This document shows positions 23,515-32,901 of a DNA stretch of 64,000 nucleotides, in pieces. Position 1 is the first letter of the stretch, and each line of letters starts with the position of its first letter. A program made the position numbers and the translations under genes. Location: the NCBI RefSeq assembly GCF_900218065.1, contig NZ_OBMU01000001.1:1088919-1152918 (forward strand), written 5' to 3'. The stretch comes from Novosphingobium sp. Chol11 (lineage in GTDB: Bacteria > Pseudomonadota > Alphaproteobacteria > Sphingomonadales > Sphingomonadaceae). Below the pieces are notes generated by a model. It searched no databases, had not been told where the DNA came from, and saw only the letters and a list, made by a program, of their open reading frames with translations.

Positions 23515-24740
23515 CGGGCGAGATCCTCTTCCTTTGCCACCGCATTCCTTTTCCGCCCGATCGGGGCGACAAGATCCGTTCCTACCACATATTGAGGCGG
23601 CTTGCGGAGATCGGGCCTGTGCATGTCGGCTGCTTTGCCGATGATGATCGCGATCTGAGCTTCGCACCGGCCATGGCTGACATGACGGCGAGCCAGTGCG
23701 TGCTGAAGCGGGACCGGTCCCGCGTCATGGCTGGGCTTGCCGGGCTTGCGAAGCGGCAGTCGATGCTGGTGTCCCTGTTCGATGACCCGCGCCTGCATCG
23801 ATGGGTGCGGAAGACTTTAGCGGAGCGGCCGATTGCGGCCGTGATGGGATATTCGGTGCAGATGGCGCATTTCGTGCCCGATCTTCCGGAGGGCGTCCGC
23901 TTCGTCATGGACTTTGTCGATTTCGACTCCGCCAAATATGCGAGCTATGGCGCGGCAGGCGGCGGGCCCACGGGGTGGATCAACCGGCGCGAAGGACGCG
24001 TGCTGCTTGAGTTTGAGCGTGCCACAGCCGCACGCGCCGACATCAGCGCTTTTGTGAGCGAAGCGGAGGCCGCGCTGTTCCGGGCCGCGAGCGGCCTCGA
24101 CACGGTGCGCGTCGCCGGGATGGATAATGGCGTTGCGCTGGAATATTTCGATCCGGCGGCAGATTTCGACCCGGTCCCCAAGCCTGGCAGCCCACTCATC
24201 GTGTTCACAGGACAAATGGACTATCGGCCAAATATCGAGGCGGTGGAGAGCTTCGCGCGCGACAGCTTGCCGGCCTTGCGGGTCCGGCATCCTGAAGCTT
24301 GCTTTGCCATTGTCGGGCGCAATCCCTCTCCGCAGGTGAGCGCCTTGTCTCAACTCCCCGGAGTCGTCGTGACCGGTGCGGTGCCCGATGTTCGTGGCTG
24401 GCTGGCGGCGGCGGATATCGTGGTCGCGCCGCTGCGGATCGCTCGCGGAATACAGAATAAGGTGCTGGAGGCGATGGCCATGGCGCGGCCGATCGTCGCG
24501 TCACCGCAAGCAGCCGAAGGCATCGACGCGCAGGACGGAGTGCATTTTCTCATCGCGGCTGATCCTCTCGAAGAGGTTGACAGCATTTGCGCGCTGCTTG
24601 CCGATCCCGAACGTGCCCGGCGGCTGGGCGACGCTGCCCGCTCGCGCGTAGAGCAACGTTACAGGTGGGACGAAACGCTGAAGGACTTGCCGGAGATGCT
24701 GTTCGGCCCTTTGCCCGCCAAGGGTATCCTTGCCGCGTGA
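23511..24740 (+). CDS. XrtA-associated glycosyltransferase (TIGR03087 type, GT4 fold)
   Basis: 409 aa starting ILFLCHRIPFPPDRGDKIRS, the recognisable N-terminus of this XrtA-linked GT-B family. The Rossmann half runs to about 220; the donor-binding half has VFTGQMDYRPNIEAVESFA, VTGAVPDVRGWLAAADIVVA and PLRIARGIQNKVLEAMAMAR with the Glu of the EX7E-type site. It adds a sugar to the exopolysaccharide repeat unit on the cytoplasmic face. Start chosen at the ATG that overlaps the FemAB stop (ATGA). Confidence 0.92.
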   Translation: MTGEILFLCHRIPFPPDRGDKIRSYHILRRLAEIGPVHVGCFADDDRDLSFAPAMADMTASQCVLKRDRSRVMAGLAGLAKRQSMLVSLFDDPRLHRWVRKTLAERPIAAVMGYSVQMAHFVPDLPEGVRFVMDFVDFDSAKYASYGAAGGGPTGWINRREGRVLLEFERATAARADISAFVSEAEAALFRAASGLDTVRVAGMDNGVALEYFDPAADFDPVPKPGSPLIVFTGQMDYRPNIEAVESFARDSLPALRVRHPEACFAIVGRNPSPQVSALSQLPGVVVTGAVPDVRGWLAAADIVVAPLRIARGIQNKVLEAMAMARPIVASPQAAEGIDAQDGVHFLIAADPLEEVDSICALLADPERARRLGDAARSRVEQRYRWDETLKDLPEMLFGPLPAKGILAA

Positions 24741-26272
24741 CCGACGGGACGTTGCCCCTGCCGCAAATGCGTAGCGTCGGCGTCGAAGGCTGGCGAGGGC
24801 ATCTCGCCGCGCTGGGCGTCGTGGCGTTGCTGATCCTGACGCTCTTTCATCGCGACGTGGCGGGGATGGTATCGATCTGGTGGAACGCCTCCACTTTCGG
24901 CCATTGCCTCTTCATTCCGTTCCTGATCGCATGGCTGGTGCAGCAGAGACTTCCCGGTTTGCGACAGCTTCGGCCTGTCGCCTGGGCCCCCGGATTGCTC
25001 TGGATGGCGTTGGGCGCATTCGCCTGGCTACTTGGAGCGGCGGCGGGCGTAGCGTTGTTCCGCCATGCCGCGATCATCCTGATGTTGCAGGGCAGCGTGG
25101 TCACGCTGCTAGGCCCTGCCGTGGCGAGAGCGCTGCTATTCCCTCTTTTCTATGCCTTCTTCATGATTCCGGTGGGGGAGGAACTGGTCGCGCCGCTGCA
25201 ATTGATCACGGCGCGGCTCTGCATGGTCTTTCTCGGGATCGTCGGCGTTCCCGCGCATCTGGACGGCATCTTCATAACGACGCCGGCCGGATATTTCCGG
25301 GTGGCGGAAGCCTGTTCGGGCGCAAAGTTCGTAATCGCCATGACCGCCTATGGCGTGCTGGTCTGCAATGTCTGCTTTTCAAGCTGGGTGCGCCGTATCC
25401 TCTTCCTGGTGGGCGCGCTGCTGCTGGCCGTTCTGGCCAATGGCCTGCGAGCCTTCGCGACCATATGGGTGGCGCATCTGACGAGCATCGAGACCGCAGT
25501 TGGCTTTGACCATGTCATATATGGCTGGGTCTTCTTTGCGATCATCATGGTTGTGACGATGGCGGTGGCGTGGCCATTCTTCGATCGACGGCCGGGCGGG
25601 CCATGGTTCGATCCCGCCAAGTTTCGCGCTACCACCCGCGGCCGCCTTCCGCTCATCGTCGCAGGCGGTACGGCTAGCGCGTTGGTGCTGGCCCCGCCCG
25701 TTTGGCTGATAGTGAGCGCGGCGGCGAGCAAGCCGCTGCCCGCTGCGCCGCTCCTGCCTCCGGTCAAGGATTGGGTTCTGACTCCCGCCGCGCCCAGCTA
25801 CCCTTGGAGGCCGCGATTTGATGGAGCGGACTATCTTGTCCTTGGCCGCTACCGGAATCCGGCGGGAGAGGTGGTTGACCTCGCCATCGCCACTTTCGAT
25901 CGGCAGGATGAAGGGCGCGAGCTTGTCGGCTTCGCTCAGGGCGTGGTCGATCCCGATCAGCGCTGGTCATGGTCGTCCCCTGCGCCCGCTCCCGCGAATG
26001 GCCGGGGCGAGCAGATCACTGCACCTGGCCCTGTGGTCCGCCACGCGGTCAGCTTTTACAAGGTCGGAAACGCCGCTGTGACGGGCAGCGCGCCGCGCGT
26101 GAAGATCGACACGATGTTCGCCCGGCTGCTTGGCCGCGATCAGCGAGCGGCTGCCATCATCGTTTCGGCCGAAGAGAGGCAGGGCAAGCCCGCTGATCCC
26201 GCCATCGCCCTGTTCCTGCAAGACATTGGCGATGTGAAGGATTTGGCTGACCGCAGCCTCGGCATCCGCTAA
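24737..26272 (+). CDS. xrtA: Exosortase A with C-terminal EpsI domain
   Basis: 511 aa: about eight membrane helices in the first 300 residues carrying the exosortase catalytic residues Cys193 (RVAEACSGAKF), Arg238 (LANGLRAF) and His259 (GFDHVIYGW), then a periplasmic EpsI (DUF3485) domain. It recognises PEP-CTERM tails on exported proteins, cleaves them and transfers them to an unknown acceptor. GTG at 24737 overlaps the previous stop. Fusion of exosortase and EpsI is common in sphingomonads. No PEP-CTERM protein is found in this window. Confidence 0.95.
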   Translation: MTDGTLPLPQMRSVGVEGWRGHLAALGVVALLILTLFHRDVAGMVSIWWNASTFGHCLFIPFLIAWLVQQRLPGLRQLRPVAWAPGLLWMALGAFAWLLGAAAGVALFRHAAIILMLQGSVVTLLGPAVARALLFPLFYAFFMIPVGEELVAPLQLITARLCMVFLGIVGVPAHLDGIFITTPAGYFRVAEACSGAKFVIAMTAYGVLVCNVCFSSWVRRILFLVGALLLAVLANGLRAFATIWVAHLTSIETAVGFDHVIYGWVFFAIIMVVTMAVAWPFFDRRPGGPWFDPAKFRATTRGRLPLIVAGGTASALVLAPPVWLIVSAAASKPLPAAPLLPPVKDWVLTPAAPSYPWRPRFDGADYLVLGRYRNPAGEVVDLAIATFDRQDEGRELVGFAQGVVDPDQRWSWSSPAPAPANGRGEQITAPGPVVRHAVSFYKVGNAAVTGSAPRVKIDTMFARLLGRDQRAAAIIVSAEERQGKPADPAIALFLQDIGDVKDLADRSLGIR

Positions 26273-26283
26273 AGCCCGTTCGC

Positions 26284-28179
26284 ATGTGCGGGGTAGCGGG
26301 CATCTTCCATCTTGAAACGGCCAAGCCGGTCGATCCGGCGCGGGTGCGCGCCATGCTGGACGTCATGCCGCATCGCGGGCCGGACGGCAGCGGTATTTGG
26401 ACAGCGCCGGGCGTGGGGCTGGGGCATGTGCGCCTTTCGATTATCGACCTTGGCGGGGGGGCACAGCCGATGCTGACCGAGGACGAGAGCCTTGCCGTCA
26501 CGTTCAACGGAGAAATTTACAATTTTGCCGAGGTTCGCGCCGAACTTGAGGCGAAAGGCCATGTGTTCCGCACCGACAGCGATACCGAAGTCATCCTCCA
26601 CGGCTATCGCCAATGGGGCGAGGCCTGTGTCGAGCGCTTCCATGGGATGTTCGTCTTTGCCCTGTTCGACGCGCGGGCGCAGTCGCTTTGGCTGGTGCGC
26701 GATCGGCTGGGGGTGAAGCCTCTCCATTATGCCCAGCTTTCGGATGGCAGCTTGATCTTTGGATCGGAATTGAAGAGCCTTCTTGCCCATCCGTTGCTGC
26801 GCCGCGCACCCGATCTGGCGGCGGTCGAAGATTTCATGGCCTATGGCTATGTGCCCGACGACGCGTGCATCGTTGCAGGCGTGCGCAAGCTGGGGGCGGG
26901 GCATACCCTGCGGCTGGTACGCGGGCGGCCCGTGCCGCAGCCGCAACGCTATTGGGACGTGAGCTTCGCCGAACGCAGCAAAGCGAGGCCAGAGGCTCTT
27001 GAGGAGGAACTGGTCGCCCTTATGCGGCAGGCGGTCCGATCGCGGATGGTGTCCGATGTGCCGCTGGGCGCCTTCCTGTCCGGTGGGGTGGACAGTTCCA
27101 GCGTCGTGGCGCTGATGGCAGAGGCTTCCAACCAGGCGGTGAAGACCTGCACCATCGGCTTCGATGTCGCGAGCCTGGACGAAAGCGCTTATGCCGACCG
27201 GATCGCCCGGCGCTTTGCCACAGATCACCGCATGAGGATCGTGTCGCCTGACGATTATGGTCTGATCGATACGCTTGCCTTTCATTTCGACGAACCTTTT
27301 GCTGATGCTTCCGCGCTGCCTACCTACCGGGTGTGCGAACTGGCGCGGGAGAAGGTGACGGTGGCCTTGTCAGGCGACGGCGCGGACGAAGCCTTTGCCG
27401 GATATCGCCGCCATCGGTTTCAAATGCAGGGGGAGCGGGTGCGCGCGCTTATCCCCGCATCGGTTCGCGAACCGCTGTTCGGCACGTTGGGCCGCTGGTA
27501 TCCCAAGGCCGATTGGGCGCCTCGATCGCTGCGGGCGAAGTCCACCTTCCTTGAATTGGCAGGCGAGGGGAGCGAAGCCTATGCGGCGTCCGTCAGCGTT
27601 ACCCCCCATGCTCTTCGCCAGAAGCTGTTCAGCCAGGACATGCGGAGCCGACTGGGAGCCTATCGGGCGGAGGACCGCTATGTCCGCGCGATGGCGCAGG
27701 CGCCCGCGCGTGACCCCTTGGACCGGGCGCAATATGCCGACATTCATATCTGGCTGCCCGGCGACATACTGACCAAGACCGACAGGATGAGCATGGCCGT
27801 GGGGCTGGAGGCGCGTGAGCCATTGCTCGATCATCGGCTGGTGGAGTTCGCCGCCCGCCTGCCGGTGGCCCAGCGGATCAGGGGCAACAGTGGCAAATAT
27901 CTGATGAAGAAGGCGATGGAGCCTTACCTGCCCCACGACATTCTCTATCGTCAGAAAATGGGGTTCGTCACGCCGATCAGCAGCTGGTTTCGGGGGGCTT
28001 TGGCGGGTGAGGCGAGCGCAATCGCTGGCGGATCGGCGCTTGCCCGGACGGGCTGGTTCGATGCCAAGGCGCTGGGGCGCATCGCGGCCGATCACAAGGC
28101 CGGAATGGCGGATCATGGTCGCCTGCTTTGGCAATTACTGATGCTGGACAAGTCGCTCGCCCGTTTGTTCGGGCTCTGA
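26284..28179 (+). CDS. XrtA system amidotransferase (asparagine synthase-like)
   Basis: 631 aa, class II glutamine amidotransferase with nucleophile Cys2 (MCGVAGIFHLET) and an AsnB-type synthetase domain with the pyrophosphate loop LGAFLSGGVDSSSVVAL. Full length and intact. TIGR03108-type members occur only in XrtA loci and are predicted to aminate a sugar or a carrier-bound acid. It starts 11 bases after xrtA and ends the conserved core of the locus. Confidence 0.93.
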   Translation: MCGVAGIFHLETAKPVDPARVRAMLDVMPHRGPDGSGIWTAPGVGLGHVRLSIIDLGGGAQPMLTEDESLAVTFNGEIYNFAEVRAELEAKGHVFRTDSDTEVILHGYRQWGEACVERFHGMFVFALFDARAQSLWLVRDRLGVKPLHYAQLSDGSLIFGSELKSLLAHPLLRRAPDLAAVEDFMAYGYVPDDACIVAGVRKLGAGHTLRLVRGRPVPQPQRYWDVSFAERSKARPEALEEELVALMRQAVRSRMVSDVPLGAFLSGGVDSSSVVALMAEASNQAVKTCTIGFDVASLDESAYADRIARRFATDHRMRIVSPDDYGLIDTLAFHFDEPFADASALPTYRVCELAREKVTVALSGDGADEAFAGYRRHRFQMQGERVRALIPASVREPLFGTLGRWYPKADWAPRSLRAKSTFLELAGEGSEAYAASVSVTPHALRQKLFSQDMRSRLGAYRAEDRYVRAMAQAPARDPLDRAQYADIHIWLPGDILTKTDRMSMAVGLEAREPLLDHRLVEFAARLPVAQRIRGNSGKYLMKKAMEPYLPHDILYRQKMGFVTPISSWFRGALAGEASAIAGGSALARTGWFDAKALGRIAADHKAGMADHGRLLWQLLMLDKSLARLFGL

Positions 28180-28222
28180 CCGCCGCGCAGACGGTTGGCG
28201 ACACGGGCCCTTCATGCAAAAC

Positions 28223-28234
28223 CTTGCATGCAAG
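28223..28234. promoter_or_regulatory. 12-bp perfect palindrome before the priming transferase
   Basis: CTTGCATGCAAG reads the same on both strands and lies in the 105-base gap between the amidotransferase and the priming glycosyltransferase, with a half-site TTCATGCAAAA next to it. A regulator site is possible; chance occurrence cannot be excluded. Confidence 0.25.
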
Positions 28235-28284
28235 TCATACCGGTGCCAACGGAGCGGGCGGGTCAAGGGCAAGCAAGGACGCAA

Positions 28285-29634
28285 GTGACAGTTTCGAAGG
28301 AAATCGTTCGGGCGCGACTTTATCTGCTGTGCCTCCTTGGAGACCTGGCGGGGCTGTTCCTGTCTTTCCTGCTGGCGAACTGGTTCGTGCTCGGCGCGCT
28401 GCTCGGCGAGCCGGGGAAGCCGCATGGTCTGGTCATGTTCGCCATGGTAGCGCCGCTCTACATCTTGCTGGCGGTGCAAGGCGGTGCTTACGGCATTCAT
28501 ATGCTGGACGACATCCGGCGTGGCATCTTTCGCGGGCTGCTGGCCTTGGCGCAAGCGGCCTTGCTGATGCTGCTGGTGGTCTATCTCGGCAAGATCGCTG
28601 AACAGCTTTCCCGTTTGACCTTCATCACCGGCCTTGGCTTTTCCGCCGTCAGCGTGGCGCTGGTGCGCCTGGCGATTGCCCGGCTTGGGGCTCGTTTGCT
28701 GGGCGAGGTGCCGCATCTCACTGCCGTCATCCGGGATGGCGTGGACATCGAGACTGGCGCGCACATGGAAGTGATCGACGCTGCTGCCGCGAACCTGCGT
28801 CCTGGCCGCCACGATGCCGACATGGCGGCACGACTGGCGGCGGCTGTCGGCATGGCGGAGCGCGTGATCGTCGCATGCCCGATGGAGCGGATGAGTGACT
28901 GGTCGGTTGCGCTCAAATCTCTTTCCGCGCGCGGGGAAATCGTGGTCCCGGAACTGCTGCGCTTCGCCCCGGCGCGCGTGGATGAGTTCGACGGCCAACC
29001 GACCATCATCGTTGCTGGCGGTCCCTTCCAGTTCCGCGACCGCATCATCAAGCGGATTTTCGACATCATCGTCGCGACTGTCGCGACCATCATCATGTCG
29101 CCAGTACTGATTACGGCCGCACTGGCGGTGAAACTGACCAGTCCCGGTCCGATCCTCTTCAAGCAGCCGCGCATCGGGCGCGATGCCCGGCCGTTCAGCA
29201 TCTACAAGTTCCGGTCGATGCGGATCGAGGCGGCCGATCACAATGCAGACAAGCTGACGGCGCGTGACGACGATCGGGTGACGCCGGTCGGGCGTTTCCT
29301 GCGCCGTACCAGCATCGATGAACTGCCGCAGCTGTTCAATGTGCTGCGCGGCGACATGAGCATCGTGGGACCGCGTCCCCATGCCGCGGCGGCCAAGGCG
29401 GGCGACAGCCTTTATTGGGAAGTCGATGAGCGCTATTGGGAGCGGCATTGCATCAAACCCGGCATGACCGGCCTTGCCCAGGTTCGCGGCCATCGCGGAT
29501 CGACCGACCATCATCAGGACTTGATCGACCGGCTCCAGTCGGACCTTGAATATGTGACGAAATGGTCGATCTGGCGCGACCTGCGGATCATCGTCGCGAC
29601 CATCGGCGTGCTCGTGCATCACAAGGCCTATTGA
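28285..29634 (+). CDS. Polyprenyl-phosphate sugar phosphotransferase (priming enzyme)
   Basis: N-terminal four-helix membrane region, central cytoplasmic domain, and a C-terminal bacterial sugar transferase domain: [60 protein letters not shown] and [14 protein letters not shown]. It links the first sugar phosphate to undecaprenyl phosphate, starting repeat-unit synthesis. GTG at 28285 has AAGGA 6 bases upstream and is preferred over the ATG at 28228, which lacks one. 449 aa. The next gene overlaps its stop by one base. Confidence 0.92.
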   Translation: MTVSKEIVRARLYLLCLLGDLAGLFLSFLLANWFVLGALLGEPGKPHGLVMFAMVAPLYILLAVQGGAYGIHMLDDIRRGIFRGLLALAQAALLMLLVVYLGKIAEQLSRLTFITGLGFSAVSVALVRLAIARLGARLLGEVPHLTAVIRDGVDIETGAHMEVIDAAAANLRPGRHDADMAARLAAAVGMAERVIVACPMERMSDWSVALKSLSARGEIVVPELLRFAPARVDEFDGQPTIIVAGGPFQFRDRIIKRIFDIIVATVATIIMSPVLITAALAVKLTSPGPILFKQPRIGRDARPFSIYKFRSMRIEAADHNADKLTARDDDRVTPVGRFLRRTSIDELPQLFNVLRGDMSIVGPRPHAAAAKAGDSLYWEVDERYWERHCIKPGMTGLAQVRGHRGSTDHHQDLIDRLQSDLEYVTKWSIWRDLRIIVATIGVLVHHKAY

Positions 29635-30767
29635 TGAGTGCGCTGGACCTGACCCTTTTGCTTATCCTTTTCGCCTCCATCGTGGCGCTGCTTTGGCCGT
29701 TTCTGTTCTATCCGCTGATCCTGCGCGCTCTGCCTACTAAGCCGGAGGCACTCCGAGCGGGCGCTGCCCCCTCGGCTTCGCTGCTTTTCTGCGCCTATAA
29801 CGAGGCTGCGGCGATGCCCGAGAAGCTGGCCAACCTCGCAATGTTGAAGTGCCTCCATCCAGACCTGGAGATCCTGGCTTTCGATGATGGATCGTCCGAT
29901 GAAACGGCGGCCCTGATCGCCGCAGAGGGCGATCTGGTCACGCTGATCCAGGGACCGGGTCGCAGTGGGAAGGCGCATGGCATGAAGCAACTGGCGGCGC
30001 GCGCTACAGGTGACGTCCTGATCTTCACGGACGCCAATGTGATGTTGGATGAACGAGCGATCGGCAATCTTCTCGCCCGCTATGCCGATCCGCAGGTCGG
30101 TGGGGTGCTCGGCTCGCTGCACTATGTTGGTGAAGGGGACAGCGCGACGGCGTCGGTGGGTTCGCTCTATTGGCGGATCGAGGAGCGTTTGAAGGACGAG
30201 GAATCGCGCACCGGCAATGTGCTGGGCGCGGACGGATCGATCTTTTCCATCCGTCGCAGCCTCTATCCCGTCTTCCCCGATAGCGTGCTTGATGACCTGA
30301 CGGTGTCGATGGCGGTGGTTTTTGCGGGGGCGCGTTTGGTCAAGGCCAGGGATGTTATCGCCAGGGAAAGGCTGGTTGCGGGCAGAGGCGATGAATATCG
30401 TCGGAAGGTCCGCATTGCCGCACGGGCCTGGCACACGCATCAGCATCTTCGGCCTGAGCTTCGGCGCATGGGGGCGCTCGACCGTTTCAAATATGCGTCG
30501 CGCAAGATCATCAGGTGGTTCGGGGGCGTGTTCATCCTGACCGGTGGGCTTGCGGCCTTGTCGCTAGCGTTGAGAATATCCCCTCTGCTGGCGCTTGCCG
30601 CGGCGCTCTTCGCCTTGCTTCTGCTGATGCTCGGAATGCGGGCCAGGTCGGGCCCAATAGCCGCTCTGACAGACATTCTCATCGCTTATGCGGCCACGCT
30701 TCAGGGGGTGATAAAGGCCATGTCGGGCCGCACCGTCACCATCTGGAATCCCGCCAAGTCACGCTGA
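29634..30767 (+). CDS. Glycosyltransferase family 2 membrane protein
   Basis: An N-terminal helix (LTLLLILFASIVALLWPFLF), a GT-A domain with ASLLFCAYNEAAAMPEKLAN, LAFDDGSSDETAALI and FTDANVMLDERA, an acceptor region with DDLTVSMAVVF, and a C-terminal pair of helices (FILTGGLAALSLALRI, ALAAALFALLLLMLGM). It resembles processive or membrane-anchored GT2 enzymes. 377 aa. The ATG overlaps the previous stop (TGATG). It adds a sugar to the lipid-linked intermediate. Confidence 0.9.
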   Translation: MSALDLTLLLILFASIVALLWPFLFYPLILRALPTKPEALRAGAAPSASLLFCAYNEAAAMPEKLANLAMLKCLHPDLEILAFDDGSSDETAALIAAEGDLVTLIQGPGRSGKAHGMKQLAARATGDVLIFTDANVMLDERAIGNLLARYADPQVGGVLGSLHYVGEGDSATASVGSLYWRIEERLKDEESRTGNVLGADGSIFSIRRSLYPVFPDSVLDDLTVSMAVVFAGARLVKARDVIARERLVAGRGDEYRRKVRIAARAWHTHQHLRPELRRMGALDRFKYASRKIIRWFGGVFILTGGLAALSLALRISPLLALAAALFALLLLMLGMRARSGPIAALTDILIAYAATLQGVIKAMSGRTVTIWNPAKSR

Positions 30768-30829
30768 TCCCTCTCGCCAAAGGCCGGGCATGATGTATAG
30801 GCCCTCCCAATGCTGATCGGAGCCAAGGC

Positions 30830-31582
30830 GTGATTACTTTCCAGCGGGTGGCAAAGGCCGCCGGCAAGCATCTGACCCGGACCATGCTCGTCTTGCGCAA
30901 GGCGATTGGCGCGCGCGCCAATCGGGCGTGCACGGCTTGCGGCCAGTCGGTCGTCGGCTTCTTCCGCTATGGCGACAATGCGGAATGGGGTTGCCCCAAC
31001 TGTGGCGCCTCGCCACGCGAGCGGCTGATGAACCATCTGATCGCGGAAAAGACTCTCACGGTCCCGGAACAAGGCGCCATTCTGCACATGGCGCCAAATG
31101 AAGGCAGCCTGGTCCGTCGCTTTTCGACCGCCGCCGACTATGTGCCAGCCGACCTTGATCCGGCGCGCTATTCCGTTCCGGGCATGCGCCGCGTTGACCT
31201 GATGGCGCTGGCCGATGCGGACCGCTATGACCTGTTCTACGCCAGCCATGTCATGGAGCATGTGCCGGACGATCAAGCCGTCCTGCGCAATATCTATCGC
31301 GCGCTTAAACCGGGTGGTGAAGCCTGGCTGATCGTGCCGTTGTGGGACAAGCCGACCGAGGACGGCAGTTTCGACATCCCGCCGCGTGAACGGGAACGGC
31401 GATTTGGTCAGTGGGACCATGTTCGCCAATATGGGCTCGATTTCGCTGATCGCATCCGGGATGCGGGGTTCCAGCTGGAAGAGATCGACGCAAGCGGCAT
31501 CGATGCCGACACACGTCATTTCTTCGCGCTCGACGATCGCCTGTTCCGCGCCCGCAAGCCGGTGGGAAGCACCGCGGGGTGA
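30830..31582 (+). CDS. SAM-dependent methyltransferase with N-terminal zinc-ribbon
   Basis: 250 aa. Residues ~25-60 hold two Cys pairs (CTACGQS and CPNCGASPRERL) that fit a zinc ribbon, followed by a class I methyltransferase core: LDPARYSVPGMRRVDLMALA, LFYASHVMEHVPDD and YRALKPGGEAWLIVPL. The first glycine-rich SAM loop is degenerate (LHMAPNEGS). The CxxC part plus methyltransferase layout is known from sugar C-methyltransferase-like proteins in polysaccharide clusters. Likely methylates a sugar or O-antigen-type unit. GTG start with GGAGCC upstream; overlaps the flippase gene by 4 bases. Confidence 0.85.
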   Translation: MITFQRVAKAAGKHLTRTMLVLRKAIGARANRACTACGQSVVGFFRYGDNAEWGCPNCGASPRERLMNHLIAEKTLTVPEQGAILHMAPNEGSLVRRFSTAADYVPADLDPARYSVPGMRRVDLMALADADRYDLFYASHVMEHVPDDQAVLRNIYRALKPGGEAWLIVPLWDKPTEDGSFDIPPRERERRFGQWDHVRQYGLDFADRIRDAGFQLEEIDASGIDADTRHFFALDDRLFRARKPVGSTAG

Positions 31583-32901
31583 GCGCGCTGCTCGGCAGGA
31601 CCATCACCAGGATGGAAGGGTCCGCCCGCTTCATCGCGCTCATCAAGCTTGCCAATGTCGGGCTGACGCTGATCTGGGGCTTTGCTGTCACTTATGTTTT
31701 CGTGCGTGTCCTGCCGCTGCGCGAATTTCAGGCGTTCCTGCTGCTGGTCGCCTTTGGCAACTTCACCATTTCAGCAGAATTTGGCCTGACCAGCATCATT
31801 TATGCCCGGCTGCGGCGCTACTGGCTGGGCCATGGGGAGGGGAGCGCTGATGGCTTCCGGCGTGAGGAGATGGGCGTCCTTTTCCTGTTCCTCGCCATGC
31901 TGATCCTTGGCGGTGTCGTGATCCTGCTGGTCGCGCTTGTGGCTGGCGGGCTCGATACGACGATGCCGCTTCTGTTCATCCTCTTCTTCATCTCCGCCTG
32001 CATCAACTTGCCCGCCTTGCTCGCCAAAAGAGCGCTGGCGGCGGTGGACGGGAATTTCATCTGGGAGATGCTGGATTGCGTGCGGCGGCTGATGACGATC
32101 GCATTGCTGCTGCTGATCCTGAAAGGATTGGACGCGCGCCTGTCGGTTACGCTGCAAATTTTGATCAGCCTGACCGTGATCGGATATGCCATCGCGCTGG
32201 TGCATCGCCGGTTGGGGATGACGGCGCAGGACTGGCTCGCCTTCAGTCGGGGTGGGGCGCATGTGCGCACCCATTATCTGCAGGACATCGGTGCCTCTGC
32301 GCTGTTCACCATCTCGGAGATCGTGGCCTATAACGCACCCTATTTCACCATAGCGACTGCCGCCCAGGACGCCCGGCCGATGCTGCTCTTCGACTTTTTC
32401 TTCAAGATGTCGCGGGCGCTTTCCATGGCGATCCGGGCGATGGTGGAAGCCGCGCTTCCCCGCATAACCCGCGCCTTTCATGCCGGAGAACGCGCTCGAC
32501 TGCGTCAGTTGCTGATCCGCGCTTTGTCAGTTGCTGTCGTCTTTGCGCTCACCGCCTCGGCTGCGCTCCTGCTGGTCGGGCAGTGGATTTTCACCAAACT
32601 CTTTGCGGGCCGCGCCGCAATCGGCATGGTCGACCTGTTGCTGATTGATGGAGCCTTGCTGGCGCTCACCATGATCTGCGTGTCCGTCTATGTTCAGGCG
32701 GCGTTGGGACGATTTTCAGATCTGCTCAAGCGCTCGCTACCATTCCTTGCGGGATCGCTTCTCAGCGTGCCGCTGGCCATGCTGTTCGGGGATTGGTTCG
32801 ACCGGGGGTTCCTCGCGCTCTACGCGCTGACGATGATCCTGGTTGCCGCGCTACACGCGCTTTCCTTACGCCGCCTCCTGGCTGAAACGGCCGCGCGATG
32901 A
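31579..32901 (+). CDS. Polysaccharide flippase (Wzx/MATE-like)
   Basis: 440 aa with about 12 hydrophobic segments spread over the length, few charged loops and the general arrangement of oligosaccharide flippases (LANVGLTLIWGFAVTYVF at the start, ASAALLLVGQWIFTKLFAG and GFLALYALTMILVAAL near the end). It should move the lipid-linked repeat unit across the inner membrane. GTG start overlapping the methyltransferase stop; its own stop overlaps the next start. Confidence 0.85.
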   Translation: MSALLGRTITRMEGSARFIALIKLANVGLTLIWGFAVTYVFVRVLPLREFQAFLLLVAFGNFTISAEFGLTSIIYARLRRYWLGHGEGSADGFRREEMGVLFLFLAMLILGGVVILLVALVAGGLDTTMPLLFILFFISACINLPALLAKRALAAVDGNFIWEMLDCVRRLMTIALLLLILKGLDARLSVTLQILISLTVIGYAIALVHRRLGMTAQDWLAFSRGGAHVRTHYLQDIGASALFTISEIVAYNAPYFTIATAAQDARPMLLFDFFFKMSRALSMAIRAMVEAALPRITRAFHAGERARLRQLLIRALSVAVVFALTASAALLLVGQWIFTKLFAGRAAIGMVDLLLIDGALLALTMICVSVYVQAALGRFSDLLKRSLPFLAGSLLSVPLAMLFGDWFDRGFLALYALTMILVAALHALSLRRLLAETAAR

